From: Anthostomella pinea
Lineage: Eukaryota > Ascomycota > Sordariomycetes > Xylariales > Xylariaceae
Length of the DNA: 64,000 bases
Assembly (NCBI GenBank): GCA_963556695.1
Contig: CAUWAG010000003.1
Span: 4,340,001 to 4,404,000, forward strand
Direction of reading: 5' to 3'
Of the stretch, positions 45,876 through 57,717 are shown in pieces; position 1 is the stretch's first letter; every line of letters starts with the position of its first letter. The position numbers and the translations under genes were made by a program. The notes under the pieces are model-generated. The model searched no databases, was not told the DNA's origin, and saw nothing but the letters and a program-made list of their open reading frames with translations.

Positions 45876-47306
45876 CTTCGTGAATTATTCTCTACCAGAA
45901 GTGAGTGACTGAAGTTGAGATAAGTAGGAGCGATCGACAGTAACCCTTCGGATAGCGAGTGACGAGGGTGAAGCGAGAGTGGTTGGCTGAGGATGGTGAG
46001 AGAAAGAAACAAAGAAGACTGGCAATCCCGATATTATTATAAGAGAACCGGGGAGCCGTGCGACACAAGATCCCCCGTACCGGTATCTCCATCGACGTGG
46101 GCTCAGGCGCGATGATCGGCCCAATGCTGGTTTCTGGGCAGCCCCGCCATCGTCCGGACAGGGGTGACGAGTTCGGCGTCGACCCGCGCGAGAGACGAGA
46201 CCGAGAGACCCAACATAATAAGCTCGGCTTGATCTTCCGAATCTGGACAAGCAAGAGGATGCCACAGAGCCACGGACCCACGGTCAGACTTCTTCTCGTG
46301 TGTGGTGACGAAGTGGATCCAGGTACTAGTCAGGGGAACAAGGAAGAGCTCGGTTCAGGAGACCGACGATGCCCAGTTTGGCAACTCGTGCTCTGAACTG
46401 TTGGTGATTTTCATCCGATCGTGTAATTTTATCGTGTGGGAACGGCTTCAGCTTGCGGCTCGAGCCCGCCAGGCTGCCAGGCAGACCCTTGGCTGCAGAC
46501 GCCCACCCCCCTTCGAATACTGCAGATGTTGCTGTCGACTGTGCTCGACTGGTACGGGTGGGCAGTGAGCAGCACTTAGCAGCACACCGTATCGAGAAGG
46601 TCTTGCATATGTACCATATTCGTCCTTTGTTTTTGCAAACACGATGCTCCGCCAACATAACCCTGCCTCAAACCTCGCTCACCTGTAAAGATACTCCGAA
46701 CGGGATAGGGGAAAGAGCTCTTCTGTCTTGCTGGTGACGTGACGTATGTACGGTAGAGGGACAAATGGGCCACCTCATCCAGAAGCCAGAGAAAAGTCTT
46801 CACGAGAAGGCCTCGGGGCCTCGTATGGTGGGATGGTGTGGAGTACCTAACCAGTGTGCTCCGCAACGGCGCTGTGCGAGTCCACGGGTACGGGACGGCC
46901 GATACGAGGCTGTACGCTAGCGGTTGAATAGTCAGGTTTGTTTCGCCGGTCCGGCTGCCTGGTCGACCACGTTGATATTCACACGAATTTCACAGATGTG
47001 GTTTTCCAGTCTCGTGCTGATCTCGCATGCTGCCATGCGGTTGACGCACTGAGGATTGGCTAGTCGTACTCGGCTGAGGGTTACGAACATGCCGTTGTTA
47101 TACAGGCCGACCTGCATATGGCTCGTGGCAGTATGCCCGAGGCTGAATGCAACAGGAGGGTTGCTTGGGGTAACTTGATGTGCATAGAACTTGGTGCTGC
47201 AAGGCACAAGCTCCGGGATAACGTGTCGCCCCTAAAGTACTCCTAACACCAAGAGGATGATAAGAGAAATTCCCAAAGAAGTCGTTGGAATTAACATGCT
47301 AAATAC
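45876..47306. other. Intergenic 1.4 kb
   Basis: Promoter region of the wall protein and 3' side of the homocysteine methyltransferase gene. No other gene recognised. Confidence 0.45.
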
Positions 47307-48457
47307 TCACGAGGACTGCAGAATGGCAGTACAGAGTCTGCTGATGTCGCTATGAGTCGCCTTGCAACACCCACCTACCACAACGGTGTGCCAACTACCA
47401 CGGCCCCGTGCGCTAACGACGACCTCAGCGAGTTGATGCTCCCATGAACACTGCATACGGGTTCAGCAGAGAAGCTTGCAATACCTACATCTGTCGGAAA
47501 CCAGATTGGATCTGATATACTTACCTCAGCAACGGCAGAGCGATCTGGAGCCTGCCACGCTTTCGTGACTGTGTCGTAAACCTCGCCGTTCGTCCCGTCC
47601 GGGTACAGCACCAAGCTCGGCCAAGCCTTGATTTGACCAGCGCTTGCTAGTTTGCACACGGCACTTTCGTACATTCGAACCAACTGGGGTATCTTGGCAA
47701 TTCTGGTGCAGTTGATGCCGATGCCCCACGGAAGATGATCCGCGTTCTCCGAATCAAGAAGAGCCCCAATCACTTGATCGACACTGCTGCCATCCGGGAG
47801 AGTATAGTCATCTCCAGGGAACACGCAAGATATCCAGTATGGCATATTTCCCAGTGAGCCGGCGTTATCTGCTAGTTCAGGAGACGATGGACGGCGTGCG
47901 AAAAGCTTTCGGATAGCCCTGATTTCGTCTAGTCTGGGGACGGTTTCGAATGCCAAGAAGTCTACCCGCGCACAGATTTGCTCGACTTCGGCAAACAAGC
48001 CCAGCCGATCGCAATGCCATTCGACTAGTCGCTCGACCGAGTCATGCTCAACATCGTATCGCCCGCTGTACTCCTGACTAGGGATCATGGTGGCTCCGTA
48101 CGGTCCGAGACTCAAGGCGATGCTGGCCGAAGGTGCCTTTACACGACCGGCAATGGAAACGGCGAGGTCGAGGAATGACGGGATGTCGGACCGACGAATA
48201 CCGTTTGGGTGGGTTGGAGTTTCGGTGCGCGCGAAGGCCTCGACGGATATCTGGTATGTGGCAGTGAGCAGTATGTCGACCGGCACTTGACCAAAGTCCC
48301 TCTGACACGACCGCAGCGTCTCTGGATCGGTGACCAGTAGGTGAGAAGACCACAGCGGAGTGTCTTTGCTAAAGTCAAGACGATATTTGTCTTCGAGAGA
48401 GGTGCCAAGCCCGCCATCGAGGAAGAGGACTGGGGAGATGCGGGAAGTCATCGTCAT
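47307..48457 (-). CDS. Homocysteine S-methyltransferase (Mht1/Sam4-like)
   Basis: Cytosolic zinc enzyme that remethylates homocysteine to methionine with S-methylmethionine or SAM as donor. Two exons (48457-47525, 47450-47307) join in phase 0 to 358 aa. Start MTMTSRISPVLFLDGGLGTS with the GGLGT motif. Zinc ligands: Cys in GIGINCTRI and the Cys pair in VVVGGCCKATHSDI. The latter is only reached by splicing out a 74-nt intron with a GCTGAAC branch site, which supports the intron. DFLAFETVPRLDEI and SLVLYPDGTNGEVYD are typical. With MRI1 at the other end of the window this is the second methionine-cycle gene, but they are too far apart to be co-regulated by position. Confidence 0.9.
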
Positions 48458-49809
48458 TCGGGTTAATAAGTCAGCTCAGTGACAAGACGTTTGTGTGCTG
48501 CTGGTATTGCAAGGGCGTAAGGAGACGTCTTCCTAACTGGAAATAAGTACACGAATACTTCCATCGAGAGAGAAACCGGTGGGTTATGCCGAGAGCATCG
48601 TACCACAGTCGGGCAGTATGGATGTATGAGAGGTAAGCTTCATGATGGACTCTATGATACCAGACGGTACGGGTAGTCAGAGCCTCTTATCTTGTCCGAT
48701 AAGGACGTTATCTAAGGTAATGTGGCCCAGTATGGACTTCCCCCAGGTGCACAGTCCACGTCGGGTTTCGGCATGGCCCGGAGTCCCATTGAGGGGATGC
48801 CGACGTCTGGCAGCAGTCAGATACCGCGCAGGTGGCAGGTGGAAGTTGGCAGGTGCTGGCGTCGGCTACCCGGCTGCCCGGCTAGGCGGCACCAAGCTGA
48901 ATGATGAATCCCATCCCCACTCCCTTTTGAGCCTCTGGTTGCCGTCAGCCGACCAGAGGAGACAAGAGGACTGGCACGAGACTGGCTCGACTGGGAAAGG
49001 CACGAGGCAAGCATGGATGTGTGATCAGATCCATATCCATACCACCAACCACTGAGATTGCTGATCATGATGAACAACAGGTTTTGGTTGCCGGCTTCCA
49101 TGTGCCAGTGCCGGCTGCCGTTGATAGTAACATTTATCGAAACATTATCGAAAGCTTGAAATGCGTGCTAGAGAATGCGGAAAGGCTTATTTATATTGTT
49201 ACCAGCCTGCAAGCCTAGGCCAGCCAGCACCCGCACCTGCACCTGCACCTGCACAGCCCGCTCCGAGGTTGACATTCCCTCCCAGCCTCCCCGTCGAGTC
49301 TCTCGCTCTCGCGTTTCTCCTTCCCAGCTGTTCCATCATCTCGCACTCCAATCGCGCGATTCGCCGTCATCGGGACCACTTTGCATCTGCAACTCTGGAC
49401 GCTGAATGGCCTCTAATTGACCCAACAGAAGTACATTGTAGCCATAGTCGCAGTCCGGTCCAGTCGAGTCGAGTCGAGTCGAGGTCCAGTCCCCGCCCGG
49501 CTCAACCTGCCGTACTGTCATCTGTCATCTGTCATCTGTCACCTGCGTTTACCGATTACCGATTACCGTTTACCGTTCACTGTCAGGACTGTTCAGCCCA
49601 GTTCCCCGCTGCCAGGGACAGCTCCAACCAGCCAGCCGTTGCGCCCGCCTTGCCGCCGGTGACTCTGTCTCCCGAATCGCCCGTCTTGGCTCTTGGCTCT
49701 TGGCTCTTGGCATTCCATCATCGTCGCCGGCTCAAGACACCTACCTATAGGGCCCCGTCGTCCGCCGTAGATGCCGCGTCTGGCATCGCCCGCGTCTCAC
49801 ACAGTCACA
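48458..49809. other. Upstream region of the C2-domain gene with clustered short tandem repeats
   Basis: Contains cacctg units (about 49230-49255), gtcga units (49465-49485), ctgtcat units (49515-49540), ttaccgat-type units (49549-49575) and cttggct units (49686-49710). No other gene is recognised. The repeats lie in the probable 5' UTR or promoter. Confidence 0.6.
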
Positions 49810-51912
49810 ATGTCCGAGTCCGAACCCAGCAATGACTCGGCGCGCACAGCGCATCATCCCCATGTTCCCCACATGGCCCATGGCCTACCCAGCAACGGGG
49901 TCAACGGGGTCAACGGGGTCAACGATGAGAAGAACGTTGAACAGGTGTCCGATGATCACCCGCCTCCCGACGACGTCGGGAAGGATGCCCGCTCTGACGG
50001 CGCAGACGGCGCAGATGGCGCACATTCCGCGGATGAAAAGGATTCGTCACAGCCGCACCGTAGCAGCACTTTGAAGGACAAGTTCAAGGATCGGAAACAA
50101 AAGATCAAAACCAAGGCTAAGGCCAAGCCCTCGGGGGGCTATGATTCGACACCCATTCCCGATGCGCCACCCGGATACACTGTCAAGTTCACCTTTCACC
50201 GCGCCGAGAACTTGCCCGTCGCCGACTTCGGCAAGGGGGCCTCGGATCCTTTTCTCACTGCCACTCTCGCAACCTCCATGCCAAAGCGTCACAAAGAAGA
50301 TCCGGACCTCGTCTACCGGACGCGTACCATCAAGAGATCCTTGGAACCCCACTGGGAGGAGGAATGGCTTGTTGCCAACGTTCCATCATCCGGGTTCAGG
50401 ATCAAGTGTCGTCTCTACGACGAGGATTCGCCTGATTCCGATGACAGGCTAGGAAATGTGACTGTCCTCGTCCACCAAGTCTCCGAGGACTGGGAGGGCT
50501 TTGCCCCTCCTCACAATGAATTCGAGGTCAAGAAACGCGTGGGGAGTAAGCGCGCATACTTGCTCAAGGCATGCACCAGTGCCTGGAGTCGAGATGTTTC
50601 AATGACTCCACGGTTATACATGAGTGCCCAGGTCGTCGGGAAATCCGACCCGCCTCACGGGCAAATGTATACCGTTGGCCCTTCTTATTACTTTAAACAC
50701 TACTCTCCAATGATTGGTCGTATGACCGGCGTGCGAGTCAACCGAGAAGAGGCAGAGGACTCCAATGAACATCAATCTAGGCCTTCCTCCAATAACCATG
50801 ACTCGCAGGCGAATAACAGGACCCAGAAGTACGACTTTCAAGCCAACGAGATCCAACTGTGTGGTCCGGTGCCACCCAAGCTCTACCATAGATATGTTGA
50901 GTTCAAACCTATCAGTAAGTGATCAATAGTCTATCCACCCTTTCCAGCTCGTCTTGCGGGTCGAGACCGTCCAATCGGGCCATGCTCAGCGTTGCGCTCC
51001 CACAACCAGTACTTTCCGTGCCATACCCATCATATACATCATGCTTACTCCGATATTTACTTAGTCGGTCTCCTTTTCAGGGATGCTGGCTTCCGTGGCC
51101 GTCTCCTGAACAAGGCTCTGCACCACCAACACCGCCGAGTGTACAACTTTGATAGTTCGACTGAATGGGGCACCGTCAAGCCATGCTCCGAAGAGGCGAG
51201 TATCCATTTCTTGAAGATGGCGCACTTTGATGAAGGCGGACGTATTTTCACCTATGTGATCACGCTGGATGGCCTCATGCGGTTTACAGAGACCGGCAAG
51301 GAATTTGGGATCGACCTGCTCAGCAAACACACTATGCACAGCGATGCCAACATCTACGTTGCCTGCGCAGGCGAATTTTTCATCCGGAGGCTCAAGAAGC
51401 CCGAGGCTTCTGGGGATCCTGAACCGGATCTACCCACCCATCCTGATCAACCGATCGAGGGAGGGCCGCCCAAGGAACCCCCGCCCACGAAGCCGGAATA
51501 CTATCAACTGATCATCGACAATGACAGTGGTACCTATCGCCCCGACAAATCTGTGCTGCCCGATTTGCGTGCGCTACTAGAGCGCAACTTTCCTGGTCTG
51601 GGCGTCGTAACACTAGCCTGTGATGACCCGGAAGATGAAAAACTCAAGGCAGCCCAGCAGAAGGCGAAGAAGAAGGAGGGCCGTACCGTTCACATGGTCG
51701 CGAACCGCAGCCCCAGTGCCAGCTCCTTCAGTTCGGACGACGTCAGCGATCTCGAGGATATGGAACAAGGTGGCGATGCCGGCCGGCAGAGTAAGCGAGA
51801 GCGCTTAGTGGACCTTCTTGAGGAACCACGACGCATCAGAGAGAGGAGGAAGTCTGCGGTTGGGAGTAACCCGTCGAATGGACCGAATGGGAGCAGTCCG
51901 GCCGACCCATAA
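49810..51912 (+). CDS. C2-domain protein
   Basis: Three exons (49810-50914, 50990-51017, 51081-51912) fit in phase, giving 654 aa. A disordered N-tail has a GVNGVNGVN run and DGADGADGAH, then a basic stretch (KDKFKDRKQKIKTKAKAK). A C2 domain follows (about 120-250: YTVKFTFHRAENLPVADFG, ASDPFLTATL, LEPHWEEEWLVANV, RLYDEDSPDSDDRLG), with the Asp residues expected for calcium binding. The C-terminal half is a conserved fungal module: HHQHRRVYNFDSSTEWGTVK, IHFLKMAHFDEGGRIFTYVI, TETGKEFGIDLLSKHTMHSD. The 28-nt middle exon supplies LRSHNQYF; skipping it and using one long intron is an alternative. A membrane- or lipid-binding role is inferred from the C2 fold only. I chose ATG 49810 (MSESEPSN) over 49771. 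Confidence 0.82.
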
Positions 51913-52354
51913 GCCCGACTTAACATCTTCTTTGCCCATATTGGTTTGTGTTTCGAGTTTGCGCCACAGAAGGGGTGGGTATAATGAGCGGTCTGAGTTC
52001 CCGGTGTGCGCATGTTTGTTTGTTTTGATTGCTTTGTTTGCGATTCGCGTCTCTAGCAGATGGGTGGTCTTTTTTCGATTTACATTGTGATATCCCGTAT
52101 CGACCAAGCCTCAGGCGCTTTGGCTTGAATTCACCGCATTTCGCGATCGTTTTATCACCTTGTTGCTAACTGTCTGTCCTCATAGTAGTATGGACCTATA
52201 TGATTATATCGGAGGCTGCCCAGCCAACTGACGAAGTGTGTCACTGTTAATGTGAAGCCAAGTGCCTCGATCGAAATCGAGGTATTTCAAATGTGGCCTA
52301 GAAGTCTATCCATTACTCTGGAACAGCGACGGCTTATTTCAAGACCAGCAGAGC
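51913..52354. other. Convergent intergenic region
   Basis: About 440 bp between the C2-domain gene and the cutinase-like pseudogene; probable 3' UTRs only. Confidence 0.5.
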
Positions 52355-53270
52355 CTATTCAAGCTTCGTCTTGACCCAAGCCGCAGCCTTTGCCGTGTAA
52401 ATCTGGGAATAGGAAGCATGGGCATTGTAGTCGGAACCGCCAGCGCGAACGGGTTCGCCTGATAGACACCACGAATGCAGCTTCTGGGGCCACTGGTTCA
52501 GCGACAACTGGGAGCCCGCCCGTGGCCAGATCTGCCCGCCGACGTTAGAGAGTTGGAAGTCCGTCGCGCGAAGGGAGAAGGGGGCTTGCAGGTACTTACT
52601 CCGCTACCGGAAGCGCCGGTGCCTACGTTGTAGGCCTGGCTCGCCGTGTGGCGGACGTCGCCGAAGAAGGTCGCGGCCACGACTTGAGGCAGCTTTCTGT
52701 CAGTCACTACAAATTAGGGCCGCGTGAATTGGGATGGCCACGTACTCTTGCTGCCTGGTGAGGTGGAGGGTGAGAGCGGCTCCGTCGTCGGCTGCGTGCA
52801 GCCTTGGCCCGGAAAGGTACCGCCGCCGCCGCCGAGGATGTCGCCAACGATGTGGCCGCCCTGCCCACGTGTTAGCTGACAGTTTCCTAAACCACCACTG
52901 CGCTACCTGCTCGTTTCGCGGTGGCATCACGTGCGTACCTGGGAATATCCGGTCAAGACCAGTTGCGCGTCAGGGCACTCCACGTGGCGTACGCCGTGAG
53001 CTGGGCGATGCCGTTGTTGATGCCGGTGGAGACCGAGTTGCAGTAGTCCGAAAAGGCCGCCGGGTACTGGATGTCCTCGGAGCCGCAGCTCGCGATGCCC
53101 ACACAGGTCGCGTTCACGAGGGCCCCTTGGCGACACTGGTACGGTTTTCCCGAGCCGCGCGCGATGAAGAAGTGCACCGAGTCGCAGCTCGTCTGTCGGT
53201 CTGCCAGGTTGAGTGGAGTGGCGGCGGCAAACGGCACGAGGCCTACGAGGACAAGGGACCTGGGGACCAT
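52355..53270 (-). pseudogene. Acetylxylan-esterase/cutinase-family (CE5) gene with one frameshift
   Basis: Secreted serine esterase of the cutinase/acetylxylan-esterase fold. Exons 53270-52939, 52860-52746, 52682-52600 and 52531-52355 carry a signal peptide (MVPRSLVLVGLVPFAAA), CDSVHFFIARGSG, GIASCGSEDIQYPAAF, the nucleophile elbow LTGYSQ|GGHIVGD (split by an intron), VAATFFGDVRHTASQAYNV and AHASYSQIY with the catalytic His. One base is missing at about 52981: the frame must change within YAT(W)-ECPDAQLVLTG. The usual GDPxC motif with catalytic Asp reads GEPVR, losing both the Asp and a disulphide Cys. The splice sites of the other introns are intact. Likely a dead or dying gene; a single-base sequence error cannot explain the active-site changes. 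Confidence 0.82.
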
Positions 53271-54515
53271 GGCAAGGGCTTCGTGGTCACTGAGCGAGTT
53301 GCAAAAACTTGTACTCCGTGCAGTCTCTGGGACAATGAGCGCTTCTGCGCAAGTGGGGTCGGCGACCTGCTCTCATCTTATATGGCTATGAATTGTCAGG
53401 ACTATCTGCCCCTGAAAGCCCGGTAATCCTCGACCATCTTGGCGACAGAGCGCTAGTCGACATGGCACGGCGCGCCCACTGCCCAAAGCAGCAGTATCGC
53501 AGGTGAGGCTCCAGGATAACTGACACCTCAGCTTCCCTCCCGGACGGTATTGGAGCTTACCCCGGCGGGAGCAACCCCCGGTTCCGGTCTCTGGTACCAA
53601 GACTGTGCCCAGACGGGCAAGTCGCAATGATACCCCCCGATAGGACTGGAGTTAGCCCAAGGCGTGATGATATTGCCCATGTTCTTCTTTCACGAATCAT
53701 GATACGTCAGAACTCGAGTCCGGAGTGCGCCCGATGAATGTCACCTTTGGCTTCGAGACTAGCTTCACCACGACTCAGGAATTGCTTCGGCACCAATCTG
53801 TGGAACTTGGCATAGTGTGGCGGCATGAAGCTGAAGAGTTGCATTTACGTCATGGACCTCGGCTACGGACTTGACGGCAATTGCGAGGAGGAGATTGAAT
53901 TTTGTCCCCAGACGCAGAAGCACTTCTTGCGGATGAAAGCGTCAAGATACTGAACCTCGGGGCAAGCAGTCTTACTCGCTGAGCACCTGGTGAACCAGGC
54001 GTCTTCGGGTAGACCTTGCTACCGTGTCAGAAAGCGACTTAACGAGGGCACGCAGAGGACAGCTCACAGTAGGATTGCGTTTCTCTATTCGACACAAACG
54101 AAAGAAACCACTCTAGTGTCACCATCCAGTTATTTTTTTGGGTCAAGGCTAAAATTATTCATAAGATCAAAAATTTGCATTACTGGTACTTCTATTTACC
54201 AACGTTGAAAGCCCTGGCTCTGACGCCATATGAAAACCAAGTCAGCTCAGGAACTGGAGATCCATGCCAGTACCTAACTGAGGTCGACATCTTCGAGCGA
54301 GCCCGACGAATCGCTATCATGCTCACGAGAAATCTTACCAACTTCGCCCGTTCTAGCGGATGGAGGCAGGCTAGGCAGCTTCTTCGGCGTGTTCCGACGG
54401 ACGAGCACGTCTGCCAGCGGCGGGTGAGTCGAACGAGGGTCCAAAGTCAGGGGTGCGCAGTCCTGCTGACGCTGGCGACTGAGTGTTTAAGCCCCGTTCG
54501 AGATCGTGGCCGTTG
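53271..54515. other. Intergenic 1.2 kb
   Basis: No gene recognised; open frames are short and without family features. Confidence 0.45.
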
Positions 54516-54728
54516 TTAGCCTTTCGTAATCTGTGTCTTGCGATGATTAGCCTGCCAAGTGGACGGATATAGGAGCATAATCCCAAGAACGATCGCGCCA
54601 AAGATGATCGCGCCAGTCAACAAGCCAGAGTACACGACTACACCTGGGTTGCTTTCGGCTCGTTGCTCGATGTTGTGGTAGTTCATGGCTAGGTACTTCG
54701 CTATCTTGGCTGAGCCTTTTGGAGCCAT
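54516..54728 (-). CDS. Small single-span membrane protein (hypothetical)
   Basis: 70 aa from MAPKGSAKIAKYLAMNYHNI to WQANHRKTQITKG, with one strong membrane helix (VVVYSGLLTGAIIFGAIVLG) and a short basic tail. No family recognised. The frame is open further upstream, but the MAPKG start gives the more usual layout of a soluble amphipathic lead and one helix. Organelle not determined. Confidence 0.5.
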   Translation of the reverse strand: MAPKGSAKIAKYLAMNYHNIEQRAESNPGVVVYSGLLTGAIIFGAIVLGIMLLYPSTWQANHRKTQITKG

Positions 54729-55684
54729 GGTAGGCGACGGTCTGGCGAACGGTAAATGCTGGTGACCTCGTTTGTGAATAGAAGTTCGAAAGGAGGGCAC
54801 TGCCTAGCTTGACAGAAGCTGAAATGTGAAAGAATATGGGTGCTAATCATTATCCTGAGAAATATCAAGAGGGGGGGGCTAGATGGTGTTCGTAGGTGGT
54901 TATATAGACATACCTACTTCTAATAGGTAGCTGCGCTGTTGGGAATAGTCCTTGTTTTTTTCAGTTTACATAGAGGTGTAAATCATTGTTCGTGAAAAAT
55001 CTCTTTTATCCCATACAGTTGCAATCACCATCGCCTTGTTGCAGACTTTTTCCCTTACGTACCTGCGTGTCAAAGGAGTTGCAATGTGGAAGAGTTCCAA
55101 AAGATGCGGCGGTAGAAGTTGTCTTCACCCTGAGTAAGAGCGATGGCTTTCAGTACGACTACCTGTATCCCCCACGAAAGACTGCAAAACTCGCACAAGT
55201 ATCTGAGGATAGCCATCAGATGACTCGCATTGTAGGCCACTCATGCGATATGTAGGTAGCTACCAACTGCATAACGGACAGGGGTCAGTCCATGTCCACC
55301 CACGCCGTACTCAGCCAAACGGACTGGACCCCGAAGACGTGTCGCGCCATGTTGCGCTGAATGCATTTCAAAAGGGGCGACGGCTGCTACAATTCTGTGC
55401 TTTGCTTGGTGGTCCCACAATGGAGTGCGGGTTCTATTCAGGGGCTTCTTGTTGTGCCTGCATTCATTAATGTGTTCTTATTGTCTTCTTACAATGGCAG
55501 CCTCCACTGTCATCTAATAGATATCCCATTGTGTTTAAAATCAGCTGCATGTTAAAAGCAAGCCGTACACTACTCGAAAAGTGTTTGGGCCGTCTCACAT
55601 TTATTTCACCATCCAAACTCTCATACCTTATCCTTCTACTTACTTTTACCACGCCTCCCTTCGGTCTTAGGAATTGCTGTCACC
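54729..55684. other. Intergenic 1 kb
   Basis: Divergent region between the small membrane protein and the MFS pseudogene. No gene recognised. Confidence 0.45.
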
Positions 55685-57259
55685 ATGGCTTCCACAATAG
55701 GAGACATGGAGAAAGGCCCATCCAACCCAAATCAGCTCATCATCGACGATGCCGAGCGAATCCACGCTGCTGAGGGCACCGTACGACCCTTACCGGCCAC
55801 ACCAACCTCTCTTGACGATCCGCCGGATGGCGGCTTCACAGCCTGGTCTCAGGTCATCGTGGGTCACATTGCATTCCTTGTATCATGGGCATATGGCACA
55901 TCCTACGCCGTCTTCCAGCTTTGTATGTGAACATCGCATTTCTTTACATCTATTCATGGCCATTTCAGAAGCTGTTATTCGCGACCAGGTCTATGACACA
56001 CAAACTTTGTCATTGACGCTTTGGCGCCGGCTTCTCATAATCTCCTTCCCCTGGATTGAGCGATTACTGACGAAAACTTTTCCCAGACTACAAGCAAAAC
56101 CTACACCTACCGACCGCTCAGGTGTCATGGGTCGGCTCAATGCAGCTCTTCTTGTACTTCCTTATGGGAGTGATTTCCGGTCGCCTGTCAGATGCCTGTC
56201 AGATGCCGGCCACACGAGGCTCCTATTCGCCGTCGGATCCGTCCTCGTCACGCTCGGCATGTTCACGACCAGCCTGGCCACGCAATACTGGCAGATCCTT
56301 CTTTCCCAGGGCTTCTGCAACGGAATAGGAGGCGGCTTGATGTTCATGCCAGCCGCCGCCACCGTCGCCACCTACTTCAAGAGAAAGCGGACCATGGCCA
56401 TGGCGATCAATGCTTGCGGAGCGTCCACGGGAGCGATCCTCTACGCATCCATCACGCAGAATCTGACCCCCAAGATCGGCTTCCCCTGGGCTGTCAGATT
56501 GAACGGCTTTATCACGATTGCCCTCTGCGCAGTGGGATTTTCCTTGCTGAGACCTCGTAAGATTGAGAAGAGGCAGGCTCCGATACTCGACCTGGGTGCC
56601 TTCAAGCACCCGCCGTTCGTGCGATTCTCTGTCGGGTAACTTCTCATCTACGGCGCCTCCTTCAGCATGATGATCTACGTAAGTTATATCCTTCTTCATA
56701 ATAGTGCCCAGCAGAATTACTCACAATCTTTGGATAGATCAACTCCTTCGGTCGGGAAAGTCTCAGCCTTAGCGAACTCGAGTCGATAAACCTCGTCCTC
56801 ATCTCCAACGCAGTAGCGATCTTGGCCCGTCCGATCTTCGGGTTCCTAGCTGACCGTTACGTGGGTGCCATGAACTCTTGGAGCGTCAACTCTATCGGTC
56901 TCGGCATTCCGGCCTTTGGCTGGATAGGCGTTAAGACGCGGGCGGGTCTATACGCGTACAGTGTCGTGATGGGCTTCACCAACGGAGCTGCGCAAGGTGT
57001 TTTCCCGGGCGCCTCGAGCAGTTTGGTAAACGATATCTCGAAGATGGGTAGCTGGGTTGGTATGGCGTACGCGTTGGTTGGGCTCGGGACACTGGCAGGC
57101 TCCCCGGCTCTGGGAGCTATCATAGATGCCAGTGGAGGGAAATACCTGTGGGGTCAGGTCTGGGCTGGGGTCGTCGTCATCGTCGGCGCCCTGTTGATTC
57201 TCACGACTTCATGGTTGGTGGCTGTAAAGGGCAAGAGGGGGCTGTGGGCAAAGGCGTGA
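55685..57259 (+). pseudogene. Monocarboxylate-transporter-like MFS gene with 11-bp duplication and stop
   Basis: Exons 55685-55922, 56087-56678 and 56738-57259 would encode a 12-helix MFS protein of the MCT-like family (MASTIGDMEKGP, DDPPDGGFTAWSQVIVGHIA, SWVGSMQLFLYFLMGV, GHTRLLFAVGSVLVTLGM, FCNGIGGGLMFMPAAATVA, ARPIFGFLADRYVG, FTNGAAQGVFPGASSSLV). Two lesions. An exact tandem duplication of cctgtcagatg (56184-56194, 56195-56205) shifts the frame inside SGRLSDA. A TAA stop (56637-56639) follows RFSVG. Removing 11 bases restores the phase of both flanking introns exactly, so the duplication is the cause. The rest is well conserved, suggesting recent loss. Confidence 0.87.
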
Positions 57260-57700
57260 ACCGCATCCCTCTTGTGCCGTTGACCATTCACAGGATCTTC
57301 GGCATGTGCTTTTCTGGAGAAGATGCGGTTTCGAGCTTATATCAAGGGGGTGAGAAGCTGGAGCAAACTACTGTTTCCTGAATGTGTTTCTTAGAGCCTC
57401 TAAAGCTGTTGATGCAGTCCACTGCTACGTATATGGAGTGACATGCGAGTAATGATCATTCCATATGCAAAACGGTGAATCGAACCCATAATCTTTCTGG
57501 TTTGTAAAATTCTTTTCTTATTTCTTTCTCCCGTTCGTTAGCCATGCTTGAATTCTGTAGTATCCACATGCAAGTAGTCGATTCATGGTGTTGCATTGTT
57601 ACTAAGCTGAGCATTATTTTTACCCCTACAGCACTCGTAATCTTAGCTGCGGTCTTGTTGTTCCTATCCAGTCCGTCAGCGCTGTATTGTGTATGACGAA
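57260..57700. other. Intergenic
   Basis: 3' region of the MFS pseudogene up to the left target duplication of the SINE-like insertion. No gene seen. Confidence 0.45.
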
Positions 57701-57717
57701 CCGACAACTACCCTCTG

